A stretch of DNA of 64,000 bases from Trifolium pratense (taxonomy: Eukaryota > Streptophyta > Magnoliopsida > Fabales > Fabaceae): the NCBI RefSeq assembly GCF_020283565.1, contig NC_060065.1, forward strand, positions 21,676,866-21,740,865. The letters run 5' to 3'. The position numbers and the translations under genes were made by a program. Of this stretch, positions 45,892-56,344 are shown one piece after another (the first letter of the stretch is position 1; every line of letters starts with the position of its first letter). The notes beneath the pieces are model-generated. The model was not told the origin of the DNA. It made no database searches and saw only the letters and a list, made by a program, of their open reading frames with translations.

Positions 45892-46680
45892 GATGCAGAA
45901 TCTATTGTCTTTTATTTTTGCTCCTTATATGTCCTTTATTACATTCCCTAATCTTCTTAGTATCTGTTTGTTTGCATAAATAATCTCAATTTTCACTGTA
46001 TTGAGATGTACTAAAAGTAAAAAAATACACAGATTGAGGACAAACAAAATAAAAGAGTTGTTAAAGTGTTCTTCAATTCAACTCAGAACAGCTTATCGTT
46101 ACTGCGGAACTTGATAGAAAATTCATGAGATTTCGTTAAACATTTATTAACAAAACGATTTGAACCATTCATTTTCTAAAACTGTGAAGATCACTTATTT
46201 TACCTAAGTATGCACATCTCGACCACCAAAAAAGTGTCGTGCAATCTCGACCACAAAATAAGTGTCGAGATGATATAGATGACGTTGAATTCAAACAGAT
46301 GTTTGTATGCAGCTTTCCCTTCAAACCTACACCCTAGATGGAGACTTACGGACACAAGTATTACTGTGGTAAATATGAAATTATGATCTTATAGTATCAT
46401 ATTTAATTCATTCTAAAAAAAACTCTGCATTTCTCAAGTATATGTACTGATGGTTTGACTTACACGATTGTGGTTTGAATCTCTTTTCTAAGATGAAAGA
46501 TTTCTATTTTTCACAACTATTTATCTTGCAAACATAAATTAAAAATATAATTCACTACCAAGTCTGCATAATTTTGTAATATATTGCAAACATAGAATAT
46601 AATTCATAGAATAGAAACCAAACATAAACATAAAGATAAAATACTCCCTGGTCTTCCTCTCAATAACAAACCATCGTTGC
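45892..46680. other. intergenic DNA, nothing recognised
   Basis: AT-rich. A short duplicated aatctcgaccac(c)a..aaagtgtcg occurs at 46215-46265. No coding signal. Confidence 0.45.
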
Positions 46681-46689
46681 ATGTCGTTG

Positions 46690-47016
46690 GCATAGACGTC
46701 GTTGCGAAATGATTTGTAAGAATAATTAATATCGTTGCCATAAGTAATGTTTTCGCAACAACAAAGATTATTGCCGTATGATGATTATTGTCGCAGCAAA
46801 ATGTATTTTTTTCAACAACTAAAGTTGTTGTTCCATTATTTGCCGCGACAATAATTGTTGTTGAGATAAGTCACTTTTCCCAACAATAATAAAATTGTTG
46901 GGAAAAAAAATTAACATATTACAACGACTTAAATTAGTGTTGTTATGTATATTTTTGTCATCAATTTGAATGTCGCTGCAAAATAGTCGCTACCGAAAAC
47001 CTTTTTTCTTGTAGTG
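46690..47016. repeat. single end of a CACTA-type element
   Basis: The right edge ttttttcttgtagtg (ending 47016) is a CACTA terminus. Upstream lies a subterminal zone with repeated inverted gttgttgcgac / cgcaacaa and caacaactaaagttgttg motifs. No matching left cactacaag was found, so the element is truncated or its left end has decayed. Confidence 0.55.
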
Positions 47017-47099
47017 TGCTCTCCCTTTTGTCAAATGAGTGATAAGAGACAAAGAGATGTTAGTAGTGCTTCTTCAAGTAAGAAGAAGAGGGCAGAAAG

Positions 47100-47412
47100 A
47101 GAGCATTGTTAATAGGATTGAAGTATAAAGAATCTAAAATGATGTATACACATGAAGATTGTAAGAAAGTACAAGCTCTTCTAATAGACAACTTCGAATT
47201 TCCTAAAAACAACGTCAAGATGTTGCTGAATGAAAAGTAGATCCCTCCTGAGAATGATAAATCACGTGAGTTAGATAGTGCAACTTTATGGCATGCAATC
47301 CTAAACTTTATTATAGAAATAAAGAGTGAAGATACCTCAGTAATGTATGTCAGTGTTCATGGTTCATCAAATCCAAAGAGTTTAGTTGCAGCTGATTATA
47401 ATGTGGTGAACG
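47100..47412 (+). pseudogene. metacaspase-like gene fragment
   Basis: The reading from 47100 gives RALLIGLKYKES, then THEDCKKVQALLIDNFEFP, then an in-frame TAG at 47237, then DTSVMYVSVHGSS. The pattern ALLIG.kY ... D...v..LL...f.fp...i..L ... y.S.HG follows the start of the p20 domain of metacaspases, up to the catalytic His (HG). The catalytic Cys half is not present. The frame ends at a possible splice donor (aacg|gtaatt). Confidence 0.45.
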
Positions 47413-47504
47413 GTAATTTTAATTTTTTTATTAATGTATTATTCATGTTATTGTTTATTTTTTGTAACATCATTAATTTATTTGTCATTTGCAGCTCATC
47501 ATAT

Positions 47505-47705
47505 CAAAACAAATGTCATTACATCAAAGTTCATAACATTTCTTACATCAAAATAGATGTCATTACATCAAATGTACAACAAAGTTCATAGTTTATGTCA
47601 TTACATCAAAGTTCATTACATCGAAATACCATTTTTTACATCAACATTCATAACAACATAAACTACATCTAAATAACAAAATAACAACATAAACTACATC
47701 AACAT
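47505..47705. repeat. irregular array of cattacatcaaa units
   Basis: At least eight spaced copies of acatcaaa or close variants, several followed by gttcata. Probably a simple-sequence expansion. Confidence 0.6.
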
Positions 47706-47935
47706 ATGGTCATTGGATTGTCTTTACTACCAAACTGACGGTTGTCAGGTCGCCTTTCTCAATGCTCATGAGTTCCTCGATAATCTACTGCCTATCCAAA
47801 AAAGAACTTTCCCAATTCAAAGTTTCTTCACAACAATGTCGCTTCCACTGACGATTTGTTTTAGGCATCGAACAATCTTCTTTTAATTGCCCAAATATAG
47901 TGATTAGGTAACGCGCCAAGGCAAACAACCTTTGA

Positions 47936-48720
47936 AGATGTTCAAAGAAAATAGTTAAACAAACTTAAGGATTTTGTATGTGCAAAGAAAATATCATGAA
48001 GATATTCAGCTCCATCTTCAACAATCGATCGATGCTTGAAAAAATATTTATTATCGTCAAGATGTTTGAACAAGTGTTGCATTTCAGCGTCGAGGCCCTC
48101 AATTTAACTTTGTACCTATGACAGGCGTTGTAGATTTGCTTTGCTGAAGTCTTATTATCTGGATCTCTATCTTTCAATGTGGAGATTATATTTCTTGATG
48201 CGACCAAATTCCTAGTCATTTTGTCCAAAAACCCATTCTCTTTCGATTTCAAATGATCCACCATGAGATGTCGACCTTCAAGCTCTTTGTCTAACTCGTG
48301 GTTGTGTATGCCGTTCACAACAGTTAAACGTCATAGCTTTGTTTCATTATTGTAATAACCACGAAGTCAGAATGGACATCCGTATTTCCTCGTTCCAGTT
48401 TGATCAAATTTCAACTTCTTATTGGTTGGCATGTACTTCCCATCCTGTTCACATGTCAACACAAAAAACTGCTTTATCTTATCGCCGTCATTGTCCGATC
48501 TCATAACTCTTATCGCAAACTTTAAGTTTTTGGCTATGTCGTGAGCCCATTTGATCAACTCATCTTGGTCTTCTTTTTTTTGTCAGTCGCAAAATGAGAT
48601 GTTGTGTCAATTTCTATTGGGGGAGGCTTGATAGGCGGAGATTCAACTTCAACAAGGCCCGTTGCACGAAGGCCTAGCACAACAGCTCACGACGGTTTAA
48701 TTTCGTCTCCCATAACTACA
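47936..48720 (-). pseudogene. MULE transposase with FAR1-type zinc finger, N-terminal part, broken
   Basis: The minus strand starts at ATG 48711 and runs through DQDELIKWAHDIAKNLKFA, TCEQDGKYMPTNKKLKF and TRKYGCPF. After two in-frame stops it continues GIHNHELDKELEGRH and YNACHRYKVKLR, then, after a frameshift, AEMQHLFKHLDD and DIFFAHTKSLSLFNYF. The C...CPF...HNH pattern is the FAR1/MULE WRKY-GCM1-type finger, followed by the start of the transposase core. The DDE catalytic part is missing. Downstream (47710-47930) the minus strand keeps another open-looking stretch (RQWKRHCCEETLNWESSF) that I cannot assign. Confidence 0.75.
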
Positions 48721-50550
48721 AAAAAAAAGCGCAAACACAAAAAAATAAATTAGTCACATATAATAGTTAGAATCATAATAGAATACTAATTAGACACATA
48801 CAATACTAATATTCAATTTGTCCAACAATTTATAAGTCATTAGTAAGTCAAGCTAAGCCAAAGCAAGCAAAGGCAGTAGCCCGCGTAGGAATTTTCAAGT
48901 CCCAGTAAACTTCGATTCGTAGAAACTAAATTTGTTCTGGGTAATTTTCAGTTTATGTTAACCGAACGATTCGGTGTCAGAACACCTACGAGAATAACAC
49001 CTACGATATAGCTAAAAAACGAATATAAAATGATATTTACCTGGGGTTTGAGCTTCAATGTGTGTTAAATCCCTTAGATGATGTTTCAATCTTGATTTCA
49101 AGCCTTGAATGCGTGTGAAAACGTTGTTGATTATGTTTTGATGAAGAATACGAAGTGACAAGCTGATATAAAGGATCGCTTCGGTTAATGTTAACCAAAT
49201 TTTTTTTGCGAGCGGTTTCTAAAAACCGAAGTTTCGTTTGTTCGGTTCGTAAAAACCGAAATTTTGTGTTCAAATATTTTCGAATTAAGAAGGGAAAATG
49301 GAATTTTATGGGGTATAAAAGAATCGCGGGGATCTGATGAGAAATTTTCTATTTTTATTATAGGCTCACTCCAAAACAAATATTATTATTTTTTGGTACA
49401 GAAAGAGGGTCAAAACCCACTCCAAAACAAATATAGTAATCACGACATAAATATCTAATAGGATAAATTCACCCTTAATCGTTTTTTTTTTTACTTAAAA
49501 TTCATCCTTGATCTTGATTTTTATAGTCTTGGCAAATAAATGCTGATTTTTTTTGTCAAATAATAGTGGCCAAATTAAATGCGTTTTTTTTATTTATGTA
49601 AAATAAAAATCATAGTCTTAATTTTTTTTTTTTGGCTTCTGATAAATTCTCTCAAGATAATTTTATTCAAAATGTGACGGATTGTGATCACTGGAGTCTA
49701 GATCTAATCCTTATGTTAAAGTTGACTTTTATATTCGTAATATAATCCTCCCTTTCTTACTAAAATAAATAATTATGTTTTTTTTATAATTTTTATGTGA
49801 CTATAAATGAATAAAGCACCATTTTAATCCTCAAACTTATAATTTGTTGTCAAATTAGTTTTTATTAATCAGTTTGGATCTTGAATCTTTTTCTAAGTAA
49901 TCAATTTTTGGATCAAGATGTATCTTTTGTTGACAATTTAGTCTATAAAACTACTGTCAAATAAAATTTTAGACATGTATTTACAATTTTAATATACTCA
50001 TGGACCAATATAACAACGAATTATACTCTGTTAGACCAAAATTATTTTCACCAAGTGGATTAACCGAATAAGTACCCCTTAATTATGTTTGTTCTAAACA
50101 ATTAGTGATGTAATACTAATATATTTTATATGACACATATGATCTAATGATGAGAACCAAACTGAAATCGATAATTTTCTATAATTTTTTTATTCATATT
50201 TTCAAGCATATAAATTATTCTATTTCGTTCCTATTTTTATTGTATTTATCTTTAAGCATATCATCTTTTTATTGTATTTATCTAATGTTCTTTCTATTTT
50301 TTATTTTTATTTTAGTGAAATTTTTATGCGTATGGATTGTTCTGTTTTGTTCATATCTATAATTTATTTTATTTCTATTTTTAAGCATATCATTTTTATT
50401 GTATTTATCTTATATTTTTCTATATTTTTTTATAATTTTTTAGTGAAATTACAATAAATGATACAAAACTTGAAACGCGGTTTAAATTACTAAGGATAAA
50501 TTAGTAAATTTGATAGTAATAGATTTTATTAGATTAGATTAGATATTAGA
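48721..50550. other. intergenic DNA with probable MULE 5' flank
   Basis: Between 48900 and 49270 there are repeated cttcggtt / aaccgaa motifs around the start side of the MULE pseudogene, perhaps its promoter or subterminal repeats. From 49480 on it is AT-rich with no coding signal. Confidence 0.4.
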
Positions 50551-50552
50551 TA

Positions 50553-50809
50553 CTCTCTCCGTCCTATTTTATAAGAACTATTTTGACTAAATGCACTATT
50601 CATTTATCATGCTATGACTATATTTTTTTAATAATATATAAATATAAATATTATCATATAAGATCTTGTTTGATTTGTTTCGATGAGTATTTTCAAAATA
50701 TCAAGTTTTTATAATTTTTACTAATAGAGAATTAAAAATATTATTGATCAAAAGTATGTAATGACATACATACAGTGAAATAGATCTTATATTTGGGGAC
50801 GGGAGAGAG
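50553..50809. mobile_element. Stowaway-like MITE, 257 bp
   Basis: Inverted ends ctctctccgtcctattttat and (inverted) ctctctcccgtccccaaatat, flanked by TA on both sides (50551-50552, 50810-50811). CTCYCTCCGTCC ends with a TA TSD are the mark of Tc1/mariner-related Stowaway MITEs. It lies about 300 bp upstream of the protease start codon, so it may sit in the promoter region. Confidence 0.85.
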
Positions 50810-51124
50810 TAGATTAGAAGTAGATTAAATCTAAATAAATTAAACTAATATAAACCATAAACGGTTGATATTTGTTGACTACTAGATGAAGATGCGTAAA
50901 CGCAAGCAGAGAACAGAGGATCTGAGAAGCAAACATGACCACAACACAACCGAAGAAGATTCACGTAGGGTCCGCATACTACAAGTGTCAAGTGCAGCAA
51001 CACATAACACATAGTACATACATAACCGTCACCACCAAACCAACTTCAAAATCAAAATAATAAAAACTATGATTTAGTTCGTTTTGTAAAAGATCAATTG
51101 AACTGAAAAGAAAGAAGAAAAAAA

Positions 51125-54100
51125 ATGATGAAAAACATAGGTTACAATTTGAGTTTGGATGTTAAAGCTGGAATTAATATTCCATCTAATAAAGTAGCAA
51201 AACTGAATTTGGTAGGTTTTGTTCCTGGAAGATTATTATTATGTTTACCTACGACAACAACAGCAATATGGAAGAGGAAGAAAGTTGAAGAGATGAAGTT
51301 GAAAAATGAGGTTGAAGTTGCTGTAAAAAGTGCTTTTGGATTTGGGTTTTCTGCTGCTCTTTCATTCTGTATTTTCTGTCACGCGCCAACTGCTCTCGCT
51401 CAATCACTTACCGTCGCTTTTCCCGTTTCACGCGCACCTGAGGTCACCTCATTTCTACTTCTTCAGTCTATTGTTATTATTTTATTATTTATTTTTGAAT
51501 CATGCCATAAATAAGTAGAAAAGATTCCTTATATTATACCCTTAAAATTTTAAGAAAATATTTTCAAATTTGAATTTGAATTCTTAACAATGTCTTAGGG
51601 ACACTTTTTTTTATGTTGGTTACAATGGAGACAGAGATCGAACCTAAGACCTCATGCATATTACCCAAACCCCTCACCACTGGACCAAACCTAGTGGCTT
51701 ACTTAGGGACACTTGTTATTATAACATTAAACTAAAATTTTTAAGGGTTTTGTTTTTTTTTTTTATTGCTTGTATTCTTATAGTGTGTTCAAAACAAGTA
51801 GTACACCATTAATTTTGCATTGTAATTAAAAGTGTACTACCAAAATTCAATTGTTGAAAAATTGGCAAAATACTCTTGCACCTTAGCAATTGTGTTAATT
51901 AAAAATAAGAATGTCCAAGGTTAGAGCTAACTAAGTGTTATAATACTCAAGTTTGTTAATTTTTTCATAAGCTTAATTAACATGAACCTTGCTTAATAGG
52001 TAAATGCAGTTCAAAGAACTCTTGTTGAAGCATGGGGTTTGATTCGGGAAACATTTGTTGATCCTACATTTAATCATCAAGGTATTTCTTATCCTATTTT
52101 ACCTTAAGCTCGGTTTCATATTTATTTTTCATTTTTGTTTACAGCCAAATAATTGCATAGTTGGTTACTCAATTATTAGGAATCAGCTAATATCTTGCAG
52201 AACCTTTTTCTTGATGATACGTTCCATCAAGAAATAATTTGTGCATACATAATGAAATGCGTAAATCATGGTTTTGAATTGCTGTTATGATTACGCTACG
52301 AACTTTTATATTGCAGCAGAATGTAGCTAAGGTGGTCGGAATCGTAGTTCTGATGTTGTTGCAGAGACCTCAAAATATTTATATTGCAGTTGCAATTGTG
52401 GTTGGCGGTTGCGGATCACAATTTAAAATCATTTTGTCAATGTTTACATGGACTGAACTGATCAATAAAATAAACGTGTAAACTTTTTACTTGTAGATTG
52501 GGATATGAAGTTGCAGCAAACAATGGTGGAAATGTTTCCTTTGAACTCGGCTGATGCAGCTTACACAAAAATCAGTGGAATGCTTTCTACCCTTGGAGAT
52601 CCTTTCACTAGAATTATCAGTCCAAAGGTCGTACAACAAACATTTCCTTTTCGGAAATCTCAATCTTACTTTCTTTGTTAGCAGAAATTGTACTAGCAAC
52701 TAGAGATGGGATCATAGGTTCAAATAAAGTCATATTATCTTTTATTATGTTTAGGATTTAACTGGTATGCATTGTCAGTGTAAATATTTTTCACACGGTC
52801 AATCAGTTATAATCATCTATAATGGTCGGATCAATAAAAATAACTGACTTTAACTATAAAAATCTTAAAAGTAATACACCGACAATGTATTAAAATTAAA
52901 CTCTTATGTTTAACAGTGATTCTAACTTTTACAGGAGTATCAAGGATTTCGAATCGGAAGTGATGGAAACTTACAAGGAGTCGGCCTCTTCATAAATGTT
53001 GAACCAAGAACAGGACATTTGGTCGGTAACTTGCAAACTGATAATTTTCATGCTTATTGTTCTGGTGTCATTTGATCATGCCATTGACACCTAGAACTAG
53101 ATATCAATCATAATCATGCATGTCTTGCTTCATTTATTTTTATTGTAATACAAATTTATCATATAACGAACCTGTGTAAATTCCATTTTTAAATTATGGT
53201 TATTTCTTTAAAAAAAAAATCTGAAAATCACAGGTTGTTTTGTCATGCATAGAAAACAGTCCAGCTGCTCGTGCCGGTATTCATCAAGGAGATGAATTGG
53301 TTGAAATAAATGGTACTGACCAAGTTAGTTATTCTAAAATATTTAATTTGAAAACAATACTGTAGAATTATGTGTAAAAAGTGATTTTCTGTAAAATGTT
53401 ATTAGTCCTTCCTTATGATATATATTTTTGGACTTAAAGATTTTGTCGCTGAAATGAAATTGTAATTTTCTTTTGTTTGAATATGTATCTGATTCTGCAG
53501 GAGAGAGACTTGATGGCATCGATAGTGAAGGTGCAGCGCAGAGGCTTAGAGGGAATGCTGGAACAACTGTCACAGTAAAGGTTCATTGTGAAACATTGTT
53601 TTCTTTTGTTGCATAGAGTTCGGTTTTCAATCGTCAGTTTCTTTTTCTTGTGGTTAGGACTCATTTAAACCTTGACTTATCTTTTGTAGGTCAAAGACTC
53701 GAGCAGAAACTCTTATATCCGAGAGGTAAAGTTGAAAATTTAGTGATTATGAATATGATAAATGAAATGTTAACGCTTTTCATGTCTTTTCCCTTTTTGT
53801 TTGAAACTTGAACTTAAAAATTCACAATTTTCCATTGTTGATCTAAAATACTTGAAGGTTAAACTTCCAAGAGAGTATATGAAGCTCTCTCCAATATCCA
53901 GTGCTATCATCCCTCACAAATCATCAGAAGGGCAGGTGATAAAAACCGGCTATGTGAAATTGTCAACCTTCTCTCAGGTCAGCAGAAGAATCGACTGTGA
54001 AAAAAATTGAAGTTCTATATCTTTAGCTAAACTTTTCCTATTCCGTATTGATTATTGACAGAGTGCTGCAGAAGACATGCAGAATGCTATCCAGAAAATG

Positions 54101-55284
54101 AAAAATCAAGGAGTACACTCATACATACTTGATCTCCGGAACAATCCCGTAACTTACTGTTTTGATGGAAAATTTCATAGTTTTGCCTCATCGCTGGATT
54201 AGTGTAACACATAGACGTGGTTTCCTAATTTATTCATTTTTACTTGTAATTTTGTTGTAGGGGGGTTTGGTAAAAGCAGGCCTTGATGTTGCTCAGATGT
54301 GGTTAGATGGAGACGAGACTCTTGTAAATACGATTGATAGAGATGGGAATATGTCACCTATTAATATGATCAATGGACATGCTATAACACATGATCCACT
54401 TGTAGTGATTGTGAGTACTAACTATAGCAGCTTAATAACATTGATTATGCCTTTTAATTCTGCAATCTCTGAATGACATGATCCAATTTTCATATGTTGA
54501 TTTTATATATGCATTAAAATTAACTTAGCTCAAATAGCTAGTTTGATGAATGGTGATTTTTGTATCCTCAACAGGTCAATGAGGGAAGTGCAAGTGCCAG
54601 TGAAATTTTAGCTGGGGCATTACATGATAATGGTCGAGCTATTCTTGTGGGGCGCAAAACATTTGGTAAAGGAAAGATTCAGGTATCATTAGTCTTCTTC
54701 GTTATATAATGATCATACCGCGATGTTTTCAGTATTTAAATCTGGTCATTAAACAATATTTCCAAAAGGAGAACAATGAAACAAGAGGTAGTGTAATGTT
54801 GCATTAAATACTCCAAGTGAGTCTTCCATAAGAGTGTTTTCAATTTTAAAGGCATGAACAATGCATATTATCAGTGCCAAGCTATAAGGTTCTGATTTTG
54901 GGTGGTGATGTTGTTGCAATCTATGAAGCACAGACACTCCTCTGACTAGGATGTCGACGTGTCAGTGTCGTATCTGGTGTCCACGGCTCCTTTCAATTTC
55001 TGTCGATCTAATGCAATGTATCATTCTCATTTCAGAGTGTCACTCAGTTACATGATGGTTCAGCCCTCTTTGTTACAGTTGCAAAATATGTATCACCAGC
55101 CCTTCATGACATAGATCAGGTCGGGATAACGCCAGACGTTCAGTGCACAACAGAAATGCTTAATTCACCAAAGGAAATATCAACCAAAGATAAGACATCA
55201 ATCTCATCTCTTGAAGCAGATTCATGCATTATGGTAGCTGAACATGAGTTGGATATGAAGGAGTCCAAAGGGACTGTTTCTTGA
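51125..55284 (+). CDS. CTPA: carboxyl-terminal processing protease (CtpA-like, peptidase S41), thylakoid lumen
   Basis: Twelve exons, all with GT..AG borders: 51125-51442, 52000-52081, 52497-52627, 52935-53021, 53234-53312, 53501-53580, 53690-53725, 53858-53977, 54062-54148, 54261-54410, 54575-54682 and 55036-55284. They join in frame to 508 residues, the usual family length. The first 75 residues are a plastid transit peptide. A hydrophobic stretch ending ALAQ (residues about 88-93) looks like a twin-step lumen signal. A PDZ domain spans about 178-270 ([20 protein letters not shown] ... [18 protein letters not shown]). The Ser/Lys dyad is Ser397 (NEGSASASE) and Lys422 (TFGKG), 25 apart. Members remove the C-terminal extension of photosystem II D1; paralogues exist, so which substrate this copy serves is uncertain. 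A SINE sits in intron 1 and a MITE in intron 3. Confidence 0.93.
51607..51701 (-). repeat. tRNA-derived SINE in CTPA intron 1, 13 bp TSD
   Basis: On the minus strand an A-box-like tggtccagtggtgagg is followed by the B box ggttcgatctc and an A tail (T8 on the plus strand). cttagggacactt flanks it at 51594-51606 and 51702-51714. Only about 95 bp long. Confidence 0.85.
52754..52903. mobile_element. Mutator-type MITE in CTPA intron 3, 9 bp TSD
   Basis: Termini ggatttaactggtatgc ... attaaaattaaactc, inverted arms with cattgtcagtgta / tacaccgacaatg, and the 9 bp ttatgttta on both sides (52745-52753, 52904-52912). Close relative of the element at 10390. Confidence 0.85.
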
Positions 55285-55560
55285 TCATTGCATTGTCTTT
55301 TTATCTCATTTTCTTTTCAATGTTAGAAACTTGAAAGGAAAGTTAGCTTAGTGCTACTAATTTGTACAATGTTACATTATGATAGTTATCATCAGTATAT
55401 AAAATAGAAAAAACAGATTGTATATATCATTCAATAGAATAATAGAAAACTTCTGTATTGTAGACTTGTAGTATAAAAACTTCATTCAGTTTGTCCTAAT
55501 TCAATATTTTATGACAATGTTTTATTTTATTTTATTTCAAAGCAGCATTGATTTTTATAT
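55285..55560 (+). other. 3' flank and probable 3' UTR of CTPA
   Basis: Non-coding, AT-rich. Several polyadenylation-like aatag / aataa runs at 55415-55445. No further features. Confidence 0.4.
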
Positions 55561-55800
55561 TTTTATATTGTGTCTAACTCAATCTTATAAAATTGGCGCG
55601 TGCGAGTTTTTTTCTTTTTTTTTTGGCGTCAAGGAGTTTATGTCTCTTTGTAACCCTTTTCTCTTCCCAATATAACCCTTTTCTCACGCCCATCAGTATT
55701 GGGTTTGGTGCGTAAAAAATTTGGTCGGTGGTATGAAAGGATAGACTCTGATACTATATTAGGTTTTTATATAAAGTCTACCTCGTTCTTCCTAAAAAAA
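55560..55800 (-). repeat. second TRIM-like remnant
   Basis: Contains actctgatactat (minus strand atagtatcagagt, a decayed primer-binding site), tctcacgcccatcagtattg near 55682 and tcttataaaattggc near 55580. These match the order of motifs in the remnant at 2690-3085. No coding. Confidence 0.4.
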
Positions 55801-56054
55801 ATTCCAGCCCTTGGATTTGGATTTTTCCCAATACAACAAGCAGAAACAAAGAAGAAAGGCAAAGAATTTGATTAAATGAAACAATCAATTATAAGGAATT
55901 CAACAAATACATATATATCAGCTCACACCAATAGGTAGGTACAAATTACATGTCTAGTACTCATCATAAAGCTAGTTTTCAATACAATACCATTTTCAAC
56001 AAACAAGCATAAACTTTAAAGTACAAGATTACCCCTCACAATTGATATTCCAAT

Positions 56055-56264
56055 TCACTTCAACATGAAAACCACAAGAGAAGCCAAAACAGAAGAACAC
56101 AAGACCACCTTAGAAACAGGCAAAGAAAATCCAGCTCCAGCCTCCAACTGACCGGTTGGTGCAATAGAATCTTGTGCCGCGATGTTGGTCACAAAAAACA
56201 TGACCACAAGCATTAATGCCATCAAAATGTTAGCAGGGAAGCTACCAAATGATGCCATTTTCAC
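56055..56264 (-). CDS. small GPI-anchored arabinogalactan-peptide-like protein
   Basis: A 69-residue protein with an N-terminal signal peptide (hydrophobic ILMALMLVVMFFVTNIAAQ, likely cleaved after AAQ). A very short mature part follows (DSIAPTGQLEAGAG), then a C-terminal hydrophobic tail (VVLCSSVLASLVVFMLK) typical of a GPI-anchor signal. The layout is that of plant arabinogalactan peptides, which are O-glycosylated on hydroxyproline and held at the outer face of the plasma membrane. Only one Ala-Pro pair remains, so glycosylation would be minimal, and an uncharacterised GPI-anchored peptide is an alternative. Single exon. Of the two start codons, MKMAS, either may be used. A TATA box lies about 75 bp upstream. 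Confidence 0.7.
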   Translation of the reverse strand: MKMASFGSFPANILMALMLVVMFFVTNIAAQDSIAPTGQLEAGAGFSLPVSKVVLCSSVLASLVVFMLK

Positions 56265-56334
56265 AGAATATGTTTGTTTTACTGTGATAAAGAGACTGAA
56301 GGGAATTTGTTCAATGACAGAAACAAGACTTGAA

Positions 56335-56344
56335 CTTATATAGG
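56335..56344 (-). promoter_or_regulatory. TATA box of the 56264-start gene
   Basis: The minus strand reads cctatataag about 75 bp before the start codon, a good plant TATA element at a suitable distance for a short 5' UTR. Confidence 0.6.

Noticed and set aside
46551..47016. A complete CACTA element from cactacca at 46554 to 47016
   Set aside because: The left motif does not continue as the inverse of the right end, and the flanking 3 bp do not match.
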